Below, piece after piece: positions 1 to 7,477 of a stretch of DNA of 48,236 nucleotides. Location of the stretch: assembly GCA_023667225.1 (NCBI GenBank), contig JAMPAN010000008.1, positions 1 through 48,236 on the forward strand, in the 5' to 3' direction. The DNA is from Oxalobacter formigenes. GTDB taxonomy: Bacteria > Pseudomonadota > Gammaproteobacteria > Burkholderiales > Burkholderiaceae_D. Made by a program: the position numbers and the translations under genes. A model generated the notes under the pieces. It was not told the DNA's origin. It did not search any database and saw only the letters and a program-made list of their open reading frames with translations. The first letter of the stretch is position 1. Each line of letters opens with the position of its first letter.

Positions 1-143
1 GGGCTGTTTTGGGCAATTTTGGGGGTGATTTTGGCGGGGTTTGCCGGGGTGTTTTGGATGGAGAAAGGCTGCGCAGGGCATGGCCCCGGCGGCGGGAAAT
101 TCGTTGTGTGGAAAAAGATGGCGGCTATGCCCGGCAGGGGATG
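1..143. other. Window edge, no gene recognised
   Basis: This stretch lies downstream of ratA. In many relatives a small RnfH/RatB-type gene follows ratA, so I translated the leftward strand. The only short reading from an ATG near position 81 is rich in proline, histidine and asparagine and has no resemblance to RnfH. No terminator-like hairpin with a T tract was seen. A gene starting further left, outside the window, cannot be excluded. Confidence 0.4.
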
Positions 144-578
144 TCAGCCGTATAGCTGCCTGGCACGCTCATGGAAGGCGTCAACCAGGGTAAGGGAGAC
201 AATGTCGAAGACGGGTGCCAGCATTTTCTCAAAGAGCCAGCCGGAAAATTCATAGTGCAGTTCCAGATCCACGCGGCTGTATCCGTTAGGCAGGGGGGTG
301 AAGTGCCATGCGCCTTCAAGGCGTTTAAAAGGGCCTTTTTCCAGGCGTATGCTGATGGATTGCGGCGCAATGTTATGGTTGCGGGTGGTAAAAGCGGGTG
401 AAAATCCGTGAAAATCAACGACCAGGGTAGCCAGGAGGGTTTTTCCATCACCTGAAGGCTGAACGGATGTTTTGGCGCACCAGGGCAGAAATGCCGGATA
501 TTGCGCAATATCTTCGACCAGGGCATACATTTGTTCGGCGCTGTAGCCGACAACAGCTGTTTTGCGGATGCTTGTCAT
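144..578 (-). CDS. ratA: RatA / Coq10-like START-domain protein
   Basis: This 144-residue protein belongs to the polyketide-cyclase/START family that includes E. coli RatA and mitochondrial Coq10. Family members bind ubiquinone-like lipids. RatA has also been described as an inhibitor of 70S ribosome assembly, but that role is disputed. The length is normal, and the N-terminal MTSIRKTAVVGYSAEQMYAL and the central FLPWCAK segment are typical. It diverges from smpB with only about 60 bp between the starts, an arrangement common in beta- and gammaproteobacteria. A ubiquinone-chaperone role is the safer reading, and no antitoxin partner is visible. Confidence 0.85.
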   Translation of the reverse strand: MTSIRKTAVVGYSAEQMYALVEDIAQYPAFLPWCAKTSVQPSGDGKTLLATLVVDFHGFSPAFTTRNHNIAPQSISIRLEKGPFKRLEGAWHFTPLPNGYSRVDLELHYEFSGWLFEKMLAPVFDIVSLTLVDAFHERARQLYG

Positions 579-637
579 GAAAACGGTAATGTTTTGATAG
601 AATGTTTTTTCTGCCGACAGGAGAATCAGACCCGACC

Positions 638-1087
638 ATGACTATAACCGATAATAAAAAAGCCTTTCATGATTATTTTATTGAGGAACGCTTTGAGGCG
701 GGGATGGTTCTGGAGGGATGGGAAGTGAAAGCTATTCGGGCCGGGCGGGTTCAGTTGAAGGAAGCGTATGTGATTGTGCGGAACGGAGAGTTGTTTCTTC
801 TGGGTTCTCATATCAGTCCGCTGCCGACGGCTTCTACGCATGTGAAGCCTGATTCTGTGCGTACCCGCAAGCTGCTCCTTCGTGCTTCGGAGATCAGCAA
901 GCTGATCGGCCGGGTGGAGCGGGCCGGATATACGCTGGTTCCGCTGAATCTGCATTATTTGCGCGGGCGAATCAAGTGCGAGATTGGGCTGGCGAAGGGC
1001 AAGAAGCAGTATGACAAGCGTGATACGTTAAAAGAGCGCGACTGGCAGCGGGAACAGCAGCGTATTATGAAGCAGAACAGGCGGTAG
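638..1087 (+). CDS. smpB: SsrA-binding protein SmpB
   Basis: SmpB binds tmRNA and delivers it to stalled ribosomes for trans-translation in the cytoplasm. The 149-residue product opens with [20 protein letters not shown] and carries [11 protein letters not shown], both hallmarks of the family, and ends in a basic tail ([15 protein letters not shown]) of the kind that enters the mRNA channel. An in-frame ATG lies upstream at 602, but the ATG at 638 matches the family start and has CAGGAG about 14 bases ahead. It diverges from ratA and converges on hscB. No tmRNA gene is present in the window. Confidence 0.95.
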   Translation: MTITDNKKAFHDYFIEERFEAGMVLEGWEVKAIRAGRVQLKEAYVIVRNGELFLLGSHISPLPTASTHVKPDSVRTRKLLLRASEISKLIGRVERAGYTLVPLNLHYLRGRIKCEIGLAKGKKQYDKRDTLKERDWQREQQRIMKQNRR

Positions 1088-1115
1088 ATGTCCGCAGGGG
1101 ATAGCTGTGTATGGT

Positions 1116-1604
1116 TCAGGTTTTGCCAGGTTCTTCCAGTTTGTCGAAGGCAAAGCTGATTTCTTCGGAAAATTTATTGAGGAAACGGGTTTTGGCAATT
1201 TCCTGCCGGGCGTTGGCAAATTCCCGTGCATAAAGCGCATGCCTTATTTTTTCAAGTTGTTGAAAGATCTGCCGGCGCAGGCGGTTATCCAGTTTTTCCA
1301 GCTTATCCAGTCTTTTTTCCAGGCGAGCTTCGTCCAGTTGGTTGCGCCAGGTGATTTGTTCCATCAAAAATTCGGGCGGCAAAGATAAGGTTGTGCCGGT
1401 TTGGGGCGGGAAGCCGTTGAGGCTGCAAAGGCAGGCTGCCCGTTTGAGCGGCTGGCGCAGCGTTTGGCAGGCTTCGTCAACCAGGGCGGCAGGGTATGCC
1501 GGGTTGGGTTGTTCCTGGTATTTTTTGTAAGCTTTTTCAAGCGCTGCCCGGTCAAGGTCGAATTGTTCCGGCAGGCCGAAGAGGGAAAAGGGGTTGGTTA
1601 TCAC
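1116..1604 (-). CDS. hscB: HscB/Hsc20-like J-protein lacking the HPD motif
   Basis: HscB is the J-domain co-chaperone that brings IscU to the Hsp70 HscA and triggers its ATPase. This 162-residue protein keeps the family start (PFSLFGLPEQFDLD), the CQTLRQPLKRA helix, the FLMEQITWRNQLDEA segment and the C-terminal three-helix IscU-binding region. Between helices II and III, where E. coli HscB has the catalytic HPDKF loop, it reads QEQPNPAYPAALVDE and is about 14 residues shorter. It lies 18 bp after iscU, but hscA and fdx do not follow; convergent smpB does. It may bind IscU but should not stimulate an Hsp70. The family call is firm, and activity is doubtful. Confidence 0.85.
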   Translation of the reverse strand: MITNPFSLFGLPEQFDLDRAALEKAYKKYQEQPNPAYPAALVDEACQTLRQPLKRAACLCSLNGFPPQTGTTLSLPPEFLMEQITWRNQLDEARLEKRLDKLEKLDNRLRRQIFQQLEKIRHALYAREFANARQEIAKTRFLNKFSEEISFAFDKLEEPGKT

Positions 1605-1622
1605 GGCTTGAAGGGGGAGCGG

Positions 1623-2018
1623 TTATGTTTTTTCCTGGCCATGATGCTGCCGGTAATCGGCAATTGCGGCTTTTATGGCGTCTTCTGCCAGGATGGCGCA
1701 ATGGATTTTTGCGGCAGGCAGGGCAAGTTCACGGGCGATTTCCTCGCTGGTGATGGCTGCGGCTTCTTCCAGGGATTTGCCGGTTATCCATTCTGCTGCC
1801 AGTGAGCCGGAAGCGATGGCTGCCGGGCAGCCATAGGTTTTGAAACGGGCTTTTTCTATTTTTCCCCTGGGGGTGACCTGAATTTGCAGGCGGGTGACTT
1901 GCCCGATGGCGGTTGTCCCGGCTGTGCCGGTTCCAACACGGGGGGCATTTTTCTTAAAGACGCCGGCATGGCGAGGGTTTTCGAAGTGATCCTGTATTTT
2001 TTCTGAAAGGGTTGTCAT
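1623..2018 (-). CDS. iscU: IscU-type Fe-S scaffold with altered ligand set
   Basis: IscU is the scaffold on which IscS-derived sulfur and iron form [2Fe-2S] clusters. This 131-residue protein has the IscU N terminus ([15 protein letters not shown]), C64 in YGCPAAIAS, and H106-C107 in [16 protein letters not shown]. The first cysteine site (C37 in E. coli, within ACGDV) reads AIGQV here, so isoleucine replaces the cysteine and glutamine replaces the conserved aspartate. The LPPVK motif recognised by HscA reads LPAAK. The reading frame is intact, and the start overlaps the iscS stop as ATGA. Three of four ligand positions remain, so it may still bind a cluster or accept sulfur. It could instead be a specialised paralogue. 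Confidence 0.88.
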   Translation of the reverse strand: MTTLSEKIQDHFENPRHAGVFKKNAPRVGTGTAGTTAIGQVTRLQIQVTPRGKIEKARFKTYGCPAAIASGSLAAEWITGKSLEEAAAITSEEIARELALPAAKIHCAILAEDAIKAAIADYRQHHGQEKT

Positions 2019-3259
2019 GCGCGGCTTTCTGTGCGTTTTTCTTTATAGTCTTCCCATAAGGGGGAAAGTTCGCGCAGGCGGGCAACCTGGGCTGCCAGCA
2101 GATTGACTGCATAGTCAATATCGGCTTCTGTTGTAAAACGGCCCATTGTGAAGCGGATTGAGCTGTGTGCCAGTTCAGGGTCCCGCCCGATGGCTCGCAG
2201 AACATGGGAGGGTTCGCGGGTTGCCGAGGTGCAGGCCGATCCGGAAGAGACGGCGAGGCCTTTTAGCGCCATCATGAGCGCTTCGCCCTGGATACAGGGG
2301 AAGCTGGCATTGAGGTTGTGGGGAATGCGCTGTGTCATGTCGCCGTTGAAGAAAATGGCCTCTATACCGGCCAGGCCGGCAGAGAGACGGGCTGCCAGCT
2401 TGCGGATGCGGGCGATTTCTGTTGTCATTTCCTGGCGGGCAATGCGGAAGGCTTCGCCCATGCCGACAAGCTGATGGGTTGCCAGTGTTCCGGAACGCAG
2501 GCCTTGTTCGTGGCCGCCGCCGTGCATCTGGGTTATCAGGCGCGCCTTTGGTTTGCGCCGGACAAAAAGGGCGCCGATGCCTTTGGGACCATAGACTTTA
2601 TGTGCTGTGATGGTAAGCAGGTCTATCGGGAGTTGTTGCAGGTTGATTTCCAGTTTGCCTGCTGCCTGGGCGGCATCGCAATGAAAGATGATGCCGCTTT
2701 CCCGGCAGCATCCGGCAATTTCAGCTATGGGCTGGATAACGCCGATTTCATTGTTGACCCACATGACGGAAACGAGGATGGTATCCGGCCGGATGGCCTG
2801 TTCCAGCTGCGCCAGGGTGATCAGGCCGTTTTCTCCCGGAGTAAGGATGGTGGTTTCAAATCCCTGGTTTTGCAGGGCTTGCACGGTATCCAGTACGGCT
2901 TTGTGTTCGGTGGCAACGGTAATGATGTGTCTGCCGCGATCCTGGTAAGCAAGGGCTGCGCCTTTGATGGCCAGGTTGTTGCTCTCTGTTGCGCCGGATG
3001 TCCAGATGATTTCGCCGGGGCTGGCTTCGATGAGCGCCGCAACGCTGGCGCGTGCTGTTTCGACTGCCTGTGCGGCTTCCCGGCCATAGGCATGGCTGCT
3101 GGAGGCGGCGTTGCCGAAGTGATCACAAAGCCAGGGGATCATTTTTTCGGCTACGCGCGGGTCAACCGGCGTGGTGGCGGCATAGTCCAGATAAACAGGA
3201 TGCCCTGTCTGCCGGATTCTGCCAGGCAGACAGACTGCTTTTTGTGCCGGTGTGCTCAT
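2015..3259 (-). CDS. iscS: Cysteine desulfurase IscS
   Basis: IscS is a PLP enzyme that converts cysteine to alanine and a protein-bound persulfide. It supplies Fe-S assembly, tRNA thiolation and FdhD-dependent Mo-cofactor sulfuration. The 414-residue product has [15 protein letters not shown] near the start, [10 protein letters not shown], the PLP lysine in [14 protein letters not shown], and the sulfur-accepting loop [17 protein letters not shown]. These are all standard IscS features, and the C terminus ([10 protein letters not shown]) resembles the IscU-docking tail. The N terminus is about 15 residues longer than in E. coli. Translation is coupled to iscU by ATGA. No iscR regulator lies upstream; erpA does. 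Confidence 0.95.
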   Translation of the reverse strand: MSTPAQKAVCLPGRIRQTGHPVYLDYAATTPVDPRVAEKMIPWLCDHFGNAASSSHAYGREAAQAVETARASVAALIEASPGEIIWTSGATESNNLAIKGAALAYQDRGRHIITVATEHKAVLDTVQALQNQGFETTILTPGENGLITLAQLEQAIRPDTILVSVMWVNNEIGVIQPIAEIAGCCRESGIIFHCDAAQAAGKLEINLQQLPIDLLTITAHKVYGPKGIGALFVRRKPKARLITQMHGGGHEQGLRSGTLATHQLVGMGEAFRIARQEMTTEIARIRKLAARLSAGLAGIEAIFFNGDMTQRIPHNLNASFPCIQGEALMMALKGLAVSSGSACTSATREPSHVLRAIGRDPELAHSSIRFTMGRFTTEADIDYAVNLLAAQVARLRELSPLWEDYKEKRTESRA

Positions 3260-3294
3260 GTTTTTTACGCGGCCGGTGCGGTATGCGTCAATTA

Positions 3295-3316
3295 TCTGCC
3301 TGCTGTTTCAGGCAGA
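3295..3316. repeat. Inverted repeat between erpA and iscS
   Basis: TCTGCCTG and CAGGCAGA form a perfect 8-bp inverted repeat with a 6-base spacer in the 83-bp erpA-iscS gap. On the leftward strand it is followed by ATAATT rather than a clean T tract. It could be a weak terminator or attenuator after erpA, or an operator ahead of iscSU. The sequence alone does not decide. Confidence 0.35.
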
Positions 3317-3342
3317 CCGGATGCCAGCTTTGCTGCGGGTAA

Positions 3343-3696
3343 TCAGGCACAGGAGGAACCGCAGCTACAGCCGCAGGTGCTGGTTACGTTCGGGTTCTTG
3401 ATGACAAATTGCGCGCCATGCTCGTCTTCGCGGTAATCAATTTCTGCGCCAGCCAGATATTGGCAGCTGACAGGGTCAATCAATAACTGTACGCCGTTTT
3501 TTGTCATGGTGGCATCGTCTTCATTGACGGTTTCATCAAAGGTGAATCCGTACTGGAAACCGGCACAGCCGCCGCCCTGGATAAATACGCGAAGTTTGAG
3601 GGCCGGGTTGCCTTCTTCAGCGATCAGCTCGGCGACTTTTTTTGCCGCACTGTCGGTGAAGTTGATGGGCGCCGGCATGTCAATGGCTGCATTCAT
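3343..3696 (-). CDS. erpA: A-type Fe-S carrier ErpA
   Basis: ErpA accepts clusters from scaffolds and delivers them to target apoproteins, notably in isoprenoid synthesis. The 117-residue product has the A-type cysteines C44 in [15 protein letters not shown] and C108/C110 in TCGCSC. The tail [10 protein letters not shown] carries two cysteines beyond the family's usual three. The start [18 protein letters not shown] matches betaproteobacterial ErpA, with GGAG in its leader. It sits between argC and iscS. Unlike its neighbours IscU and HscB, it shows no loss of key residues. Confidence 0.93.
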   Translation of the reverse strand: MNAAIDMPAPINFTDSAAKKVAELIAEEGNPALKLRVFIQGGGCAGFQYGFTFDETVNEDDATMTKNGVQLLIDPVSCQYLAGAEIDYREDEHGAQFVIKNPNVTSTCGCSCGSSCA

Positions 3697-3725
3697 GTTG
3701 TTCTCCGGAAAAGAAAGATGCCGCC

Positions 3726-3731
3726 ATTATA
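3726..3731 (-). promoter_or_regulatory. Candidate -10 element for erpA
   Basis: On the leftward strand the argC-erpA gap contains a perfect TATAAT about 30 bases ahead of the erpA ATG. No good -35 hexamer is found at 16 to 18 bp, so this is a partial promoter match. It would allow erpA and the isc genes to be transcribed apart from argC. Confidence 0.4.
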
Positions 3732-3762
3732 AGCGACATGCTGTTTTCCTGCTTGATTGCTG

Positions 3763-4812
3763 TCATGGCATGACAGGCGCAGCAAGCAGCCCGGTGGTTT
3801 CGTTTAGGCCAAACATCAGGTTCATGCACTGTATGCCTTGCCCGGCAGCGCCTTTGACCAGGTTGTCTTCCACGACCAGGATGACCAGCATATTGCTGTT
3901 TTTCGGGCGGTGCAGCGCGATGCGCAGGTAATTGGAACTCCTGACCGAGCGGGTTTCGGGATGGCTGCCGGCAGGCATGATATCCACAAAGGGATCGGTA
4001 CGGTAGTGGTTTTCGTACAGGCTTTGAATGTCCAGTTCGAGGGCGTCAGGCAAAAGGGAGGCATATAGCGTGGAGTGGATGCCGCGAACCATAGGGGTGA
4101 GATGCGGCACAAAGGTCAGGCCGATTTCGCGACGGTTTTTTGTCATGGCTTTGAGACCCTGGACGATTTCGGGCTGGTGGCGGTGCCCTGATGCGCAGTA
4201 GGCATGGAAGTTGTCTGATGCTTCAGCCAGCAGCATGCCGACTTGCGCCCTTCTGCCTGCACCGGAGGTGCCGGATTTGCAGTCGGCAATCAGGCGGGTT
4301 TCATCGACAAGGGGTTTGTCCTGGCGGAGCAGAGGGGCGTATCCCAGCTGGACGCTTGTGGGATAACAGCCGGGAAGACCGACGATTCTGGCTGTTTTGA
4401 TGGCTTCCCGATTGATTTCCGGCAAGCCGTAAACCGCTTCTTTCTGAAGTTCGGGCTGTGAATGCGGCATACCGTACCATTCCTCAAAAACCGCCGTGTC
4501 CCGGAAGCGAAAATCGGCTGCCAGGTCAATGATTTTTACGCCTGCTGCCAGCAGTTCGGGCGCCTGTTTCATGGCGACTCCGTGGGGGGTGGCAAAAAAG
4601 ACGACATCGCAGTTTTCAAGGCGGGTTTCTTCCGGCGCGGTAAAGGCCAGATCAACCAGGCCGCGCAGGGAGGGGTACATTTGCGCAACGGGCATGCCGC
4701 TTTCATTGCGTGACGTAATGGCGGCAAGCTGCGCCTGGGGGTGGGCAGAGAGCAGACGAAGCAGCTCAATGCCGGTATAGCCAGTGCCGCCGACGATTCC
4801 AACCTTGATCAT
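3763..4812 (-). CDS. argC: N-acetyl-gamma-glutamyl-phosphate reductase
   Basis: ArgC reduces N-acetylglutamyl phosphate to the semialdehyde with NADPH in arginine synthesis. The N terminus [20 protein letters not shown] is the nucleotide-binding fold, and the catalytic cysteine lies in [11 protein letters not shown] histidine-containing [12 protein letters not shown] segment is also typical. I chose the ATG at 4812 because it gives the usual start; an in-frame GTG at 4824 would add four residues. At 349 residues the length is normal. It lies between the rpsI terminator and erpA and probably has its own promoter in that gap. Confidence 0.94.
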   Translation of the reverse strand: MIKVGIVGGTGYTGIELLRLLSAHPQAQLAAITSRNESGMPVAQMYPSLRGLVDLAFTAPEETRLENCDVVFFATPHGVAMKQAPELLAAGVKIIDLAADFRFRDTAVFEEWYGMPHSQPELQKEAVYGLPEINREAIKTARIVGLPGCYPTSVQLGYAPLLRQDKPLVDETRLIADCKSGTSGAGRRAQVGMLLAEASDNFHAYCASGHRHQPEIVQGLKAMTKNRREIGLTFVPHLTPMVRGIHSTLYASLLPDALELDIQSLYENHYRTDPFVDIMPAGSHPETRSVRSSNYLRIALHRPKNSNMLVILVVEDNLVKGAAGQGIQCMNLMFGLNETTGLLAAPVMP

Positions 4813-4892
4813 GGCAATTCTCACTGTGGATGAAAGATGGGCACATTGTAATGCCTGTTTTTGGCTTTTGCATAAAAGCAGGGTATTTTATG

Positions 4893-4924
4893 CAAAAAAG
4901 CCGCCAGTAACAGGTACTGGCGGC
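4893..4924 (-). terminator. Intrinsic terminator of rplM-rpsI
   Basis: GCCGCCAGTA and TACTGGCGGC form a perfect 10-bp stem with a 5-base loop. On the leftward strand it is followed directly by a run of six T. It stands 44 bp past the rpsI stop and ends the ribosomal protein operon before argC. Confidence 0.88.
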
Positions 4925-4968
4925 CCCAAAAGACATACGGGCAAAGGCTGCCCGCAATTTTTGCCGGA

Positions 4969-5361
4969 TTAGCGTTTGGAGAACTGTTTTGCCCGGCGTG
5001 CTTTGCGCAGGCCGACTTTTTTCCGTTCAACCTCACGGGCGTCGCGTGTGATGAAGCCGGCTTTGGAAAGATCCGCTTTCAACGCGGTATCGTAATCTAC
5101 CAGCGCCCGGCTGATGCCGTGGCGAACGGCGCCTGCCTGGCCGGATTCGCCGCCGCCCTGTACGTTGACCATGATGTCAAAACGTTCCAGGTTGTCGGTC
5201 AGTTCCAGCGGCTGGCGGATGATCATCAGGCCGGTCTGGCGGGAGAAATATTCTTCGGCAGGTTTTCCGTTAACGGTGATTTTTCCGCTGCCGCTTTTGA
5301 GGAATACACGAGCCACTGCGCTTTTGCGACGGCCGGTTCCATAATTGTAGTTACCGATCAT
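4969..5361 (-). CDS. rpsI: 30S ribosomal protein S9
   Basis: S9 is a small-subunit ribosomal protein whose C-terminal tail reaches the P-site tRNA. The 130-residue product has [15 protein letters not shown] at the start, the [11 protein letters not shown] segment, and the universal basic end [16 protein letters not shown]. It follows rplM by 9 bp, the standard L13-S9 operon, and is closed by an intrinsic terminator. Confidence 0.98.
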   Translation of the reverse strand: MIGNYNYGTGRRKSAVARVFLKSGSGKITVNGKPAEEYFSRQTGLMIIRQPLELTDNLERFDIMVNVQGGGESGQAGAVRHGISRALVDYDTALKADLSKAGFITRDAREVERKKVGLRKARRAKQFSKR

Positions 5362-5370
5362 GTCAGCTCC

Positions 5371-5799
5371 TTAGATGTCGAGTGGCTTGGGTTGCTGGGC
5401 AGTATGCGGGTGGGTTTCACCGCCATATACTTTCAGCTTCTTGATCATGGCATAGCCAAGCGGGCCTTTGGGCAACATGCCCTTGACTGCTTTTTCCAGG
5501 GCGCGGCCGGGAAAACGCTGTTGCATTTTTTCAAAGGTGGTTTCGTAAATACCCCCCGGATAGCCGCTATGGGTATAGTATTTTTTATCGGTGTTTTTTG
5601 CGCCAGTTACCCGAAGCTTGCCTGCATTGACAACGATGATGTAATCGCCGGTATCAACGTGCGGGGTGTATTCCGGTTTGTGTTTGCCGCGCAGCCGGCG
5701 TGCCACTTCGCTGGCGACACGTCCGAGCACCTTGTCGGTTGCGTCAATCACAAACCACTCGCGCTGGATCTCGTGATCCTTGGCGGAAAAGGTTTTCAT
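5371..5799 (-). CDS. rplM: 50S ribosomal protein L13
   Basis: L13 is an early-assembling large-subunit protein. The 142-residue product begins [20 protein letters not shown] and contains [20 protein letters not shown] and the [19 protein letters not shown] signature. It is the first gene of the rplM-rpsI operon and has a near-consensus promoter about 100 bp upstream. In E. coli L13 represses its own mRNA; no such site is evident from sequence here. Confidence 0.98.
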   Translation of the reverse strand: MKTFSAKDHEIQREWFVIDATDKVLGRVASEVARRLRGKHKPEYTPHVDTGDYIIVVNAGKLRVTGAKNTDKKYYTHSGYPGGIYETTFEKMQQRFPGRALEKAVKGMLPKGPLGYAMIKKLKVYGGETHPHTAQQPKPLDI

Positions 5800-5900
5800 G
5801 GTTTTATCCTATTAGTCTTGATGCGCTCAATTGGGCGGTTCCGCCTTTTACTGCCGACGGACTCGGCCTTCTGTTTTCCCGAGCGTATGGGAAGCCTAGC

Positions 5901-5930
5901 ATTATAGATGCCGCGCTGGCTTGCAGTCAA
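5901..5930 (-). promoter_or_regulatory. Sigma-70 promoter for rplM-rpsI
   Basis: On the leftward strand TTGACT (5925-5930) and TATAAT (5901-5906) are separated by 18 bp, which is close to the sigma-70 consensus. It lies about 100 bp ahead of the rplM ATG, so a leader of roughly 90 bases is implied. This is the best-formed promoter seen in the window, as expected for a ribosomal protein operon. Confidence 0.75.
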
Positions 5931-5969
5931 TTCATGTGACTGATTTTTCATGAAAAAGACAGGCTGCAT

Positions 5970-5999
5970 TTGGTAAACGAAAGCTATTTGCGGTATGCT
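5970..5999 (+). promoter_or_regulatory. Candidate promoter for the LysE-type exporter
   Basis: TTGGTA (5970-5975) and TATGCT (5994-5999) are spaced by 18 bp and each matches four of six sigma-70 consensus bases. The pair ends about 30 bp ahead of the exporter start. It is a moderate match only. Confidence 0.4.
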
Positions 6000-6031
6000 G
6001 GGTTCTTCTTTTTGTTTTTTGCTTTTGCCAG

Positions 6032-6655
6032 ATGATACCGCTTGATGTGCTGCTGACTTATTTTGCCGCCTGCCTTATTTTGGCGGTGACGCCAGGGCCG
6101 GATAATATTTTTGTGTTGACACAGGCGGCGCTTCGGGGCAGGAAGGCCGGGGTGCTGGTTGTGCTGGGGTTATGCACGGGACTGGTGGTGCATACTACAG
6201 CGGTGTCGCTGGGGGTTGCCGTGATTTTCCAGACGTCGGAACTGGCTTTTACGCTGCTGAAACTGGCCGGGGCGGGATACCTGATTTATCTGGCGTGGGG
6301 GGCATTCAGGGCAGGCGCAACGGTGATTGACGGGGAAAAGAGCGCGTTGACGCATGCCCAGCTTTTTCGCCGGGGTATTATCATGAATGTGACGAATCCC
6401 AAGGTGACGATTTTCTTTCTGGCATTTCTGCCCCAGTTTGCCGCCCCTTCAAGGGGGGCTTTGTCTCTTCAGATGATGCTGTTCGGCGGTTTGTTCATTG
6501 TATCGACGATTCTGGTTTTCGGGGCGATTGCGCTGGCGGCAGGCTCGCTCGGCGAGTGGCTCAAACGGTCTGAGCGCGTCCAGAAAATTATGAACCGGGC
6601 GGCAGGTGCGGTTTTCCTTGGCCTGGCAACCAAACTGCTCTTGGCAGAAAGATAG
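6032..6655 (+). CDS. LysE/RhtB-family amino acid exporter
   Basis: This 207-residue inner-membrane protein belongs to the LysE/RhtB superfamily, which exports amino acids such as lysine, threonine, homoserine or leucine. The N-terminal AVTPGPDNIFVLTQAALRGR is the family signature, and NPKVTIFFLAFLPQF is the conserved mid-protein motif. About six hydrophobic helices are evident. The substrate cannot be told from sequence. It is monocistronic and converges on the ZIP transporter gene. Confidence 0.88.
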   Translation: MIPLDVLLTYFAACLILAVTPGPDNIFVLTQAALRGRKAGVLVVLGLCTGLVVHTTAVSLGVAVIFQTSELAFTLLKLAGAGYLIYLAWGAFRAGATVIDGEKSALTHAQLFRRGIIMNVTNPKVTIFFLAFLPQFAAPSRGALSLQMMLFGGLFIVSTILVFGAIALAAGSLGEWLKRSERVQKIMNRAAGAVFLGLATKLLLAER

Positions 6656-6669
6656 GTTTGCCAGGCTGG

Positions 6670-7437
6670 TTAGTGGATGTGGTTGTGTACGCCGCGGGTA
6701 ATGATGAAAATGACGGCAATGCCTGCGGCAATCAGGATGAGTTGATACAGGGAATCTTTGGGTTCGGTACGGCGCTGCATCAGGGGAATCAGGTCGCTGA
6801 GCGCAATATAGATGAACCCGGCTGATGCCAAAGCCAGTATGTAAGGGATGAGGCTTTGCGCCCTGCCGAGGGCATAGCAGCCGGTCAAGCCTCCTGTTAC
6901 GGAGAGCAAGCGGCAAAACAGGTTGTAGAGGTAGGCGCGCGTCCGTGAAAATCCGGCGTTGAGCAGGACGATGAAGTTGCCGACTTCGTGGGGGACTTCA
7001 TGGGCAAAGACTGCCAGGCTGGTAACGACGCCCAGATGGATGTCTGCCATAAAGGCCGCTGCGATCATAATGCCGTCTGCAAAGTTGTGGAAGCCGTCGC
7101 CGACAAGGATCATCCAGCCGGCTGAGCCGTCGTGCCGCTGGTTGCAGCCTGGTTCATGGCAGTGTGAATGCCGGCTCAGGGAGATTTTTTCCAGCAGGAA
7201 AAAGCCCAGAATGCCGCCCAGGAGTATGGCGAACAGGCCGGCAGGATCGTGCGTCATTTCAAATGCCTCCGGGAGGGCATGGAGGAAGGTTGTGGACAGC
7301 ATGACGCCGACAGACAGGCTGATCATGCGTTCAATGGTATGGGTCATGGCCGAAAATGACAGGATAGCGGCGATGGTCAGGCTGGCTGCGCCGGAAAGAA
7401 GAATGGCTGGCAAAACCCAGGCAAGTGCTGCGCCCAT
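6670..7437 (-). CDS. ZIP-family divalent metal transporter
   Basis: This 255-residue protein is a ZIP permease, which moves Zn2+, Fe2+ or related ions into the cytoplasm. Helix IV carries DGFHNFADGIMIAAAF and helix V carries FAHEVPHEVGNF, the paired histidine and acidic metal-binding motifs of the family. A short histidine-rich loop (RHSHCHEPGCNQRH) between hydrophobic segments and a C-terminal HNHIH are additional likely metal sites. About eight hydrophobic segments are present. The metal is not predictable. It follows the PDZ lipoprotein gene by 40 bp and may share its transcript. Confidence 0.88.
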   Translation of the reverse strand: MGAALAWVLPAILLSGAASLTIAAILSFSAMTHTIERMISLSVGVMLSTTFLHALPEAFEMTHDPAGLFAILLGGILGFFLLEKISLSRHSHCHEPGCNQRHDGSAGWMILVGDGFHNFADGIMIAAAFMADIHLGVVTSLAVFAHEVPHEVGNFIVLLNAGFSRTRAYLYNLFCRLLSVTGGLTGCYALGRAQSLIPYILALASAGFIYIALSDLIPLMQRRTEPKDSLYQLILIAAGIAVIFIITRGVHNHIH

Positions 7438-7477
7438 GTCATGTTCCTGTCAGTTTGGCGTGGGGTGTACTGGTGTT

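Noticed and set aside
19-255. Small rightward frame at the window start
   Set aside because: It overlaps the end of ratA, is glycine-rich at the start and has no ribosome-binding site or known match.
144-1087. Toxin-antitoxin pair from ratA and a neighbour
   Set aside because: RatA is named a toxin in some annotations, but the neighbour is SmpB and no antitoxin is present. The Coq10-like housekeeping role is more likely.
2318-3436. Long rightward frame antisense to iscS
   Set aside because: The opposite strand encodes IscS with its PLP lysine and active cysteine. The rightward product has no family features. The same applies to the frame at 31238-32482 over ahpF.
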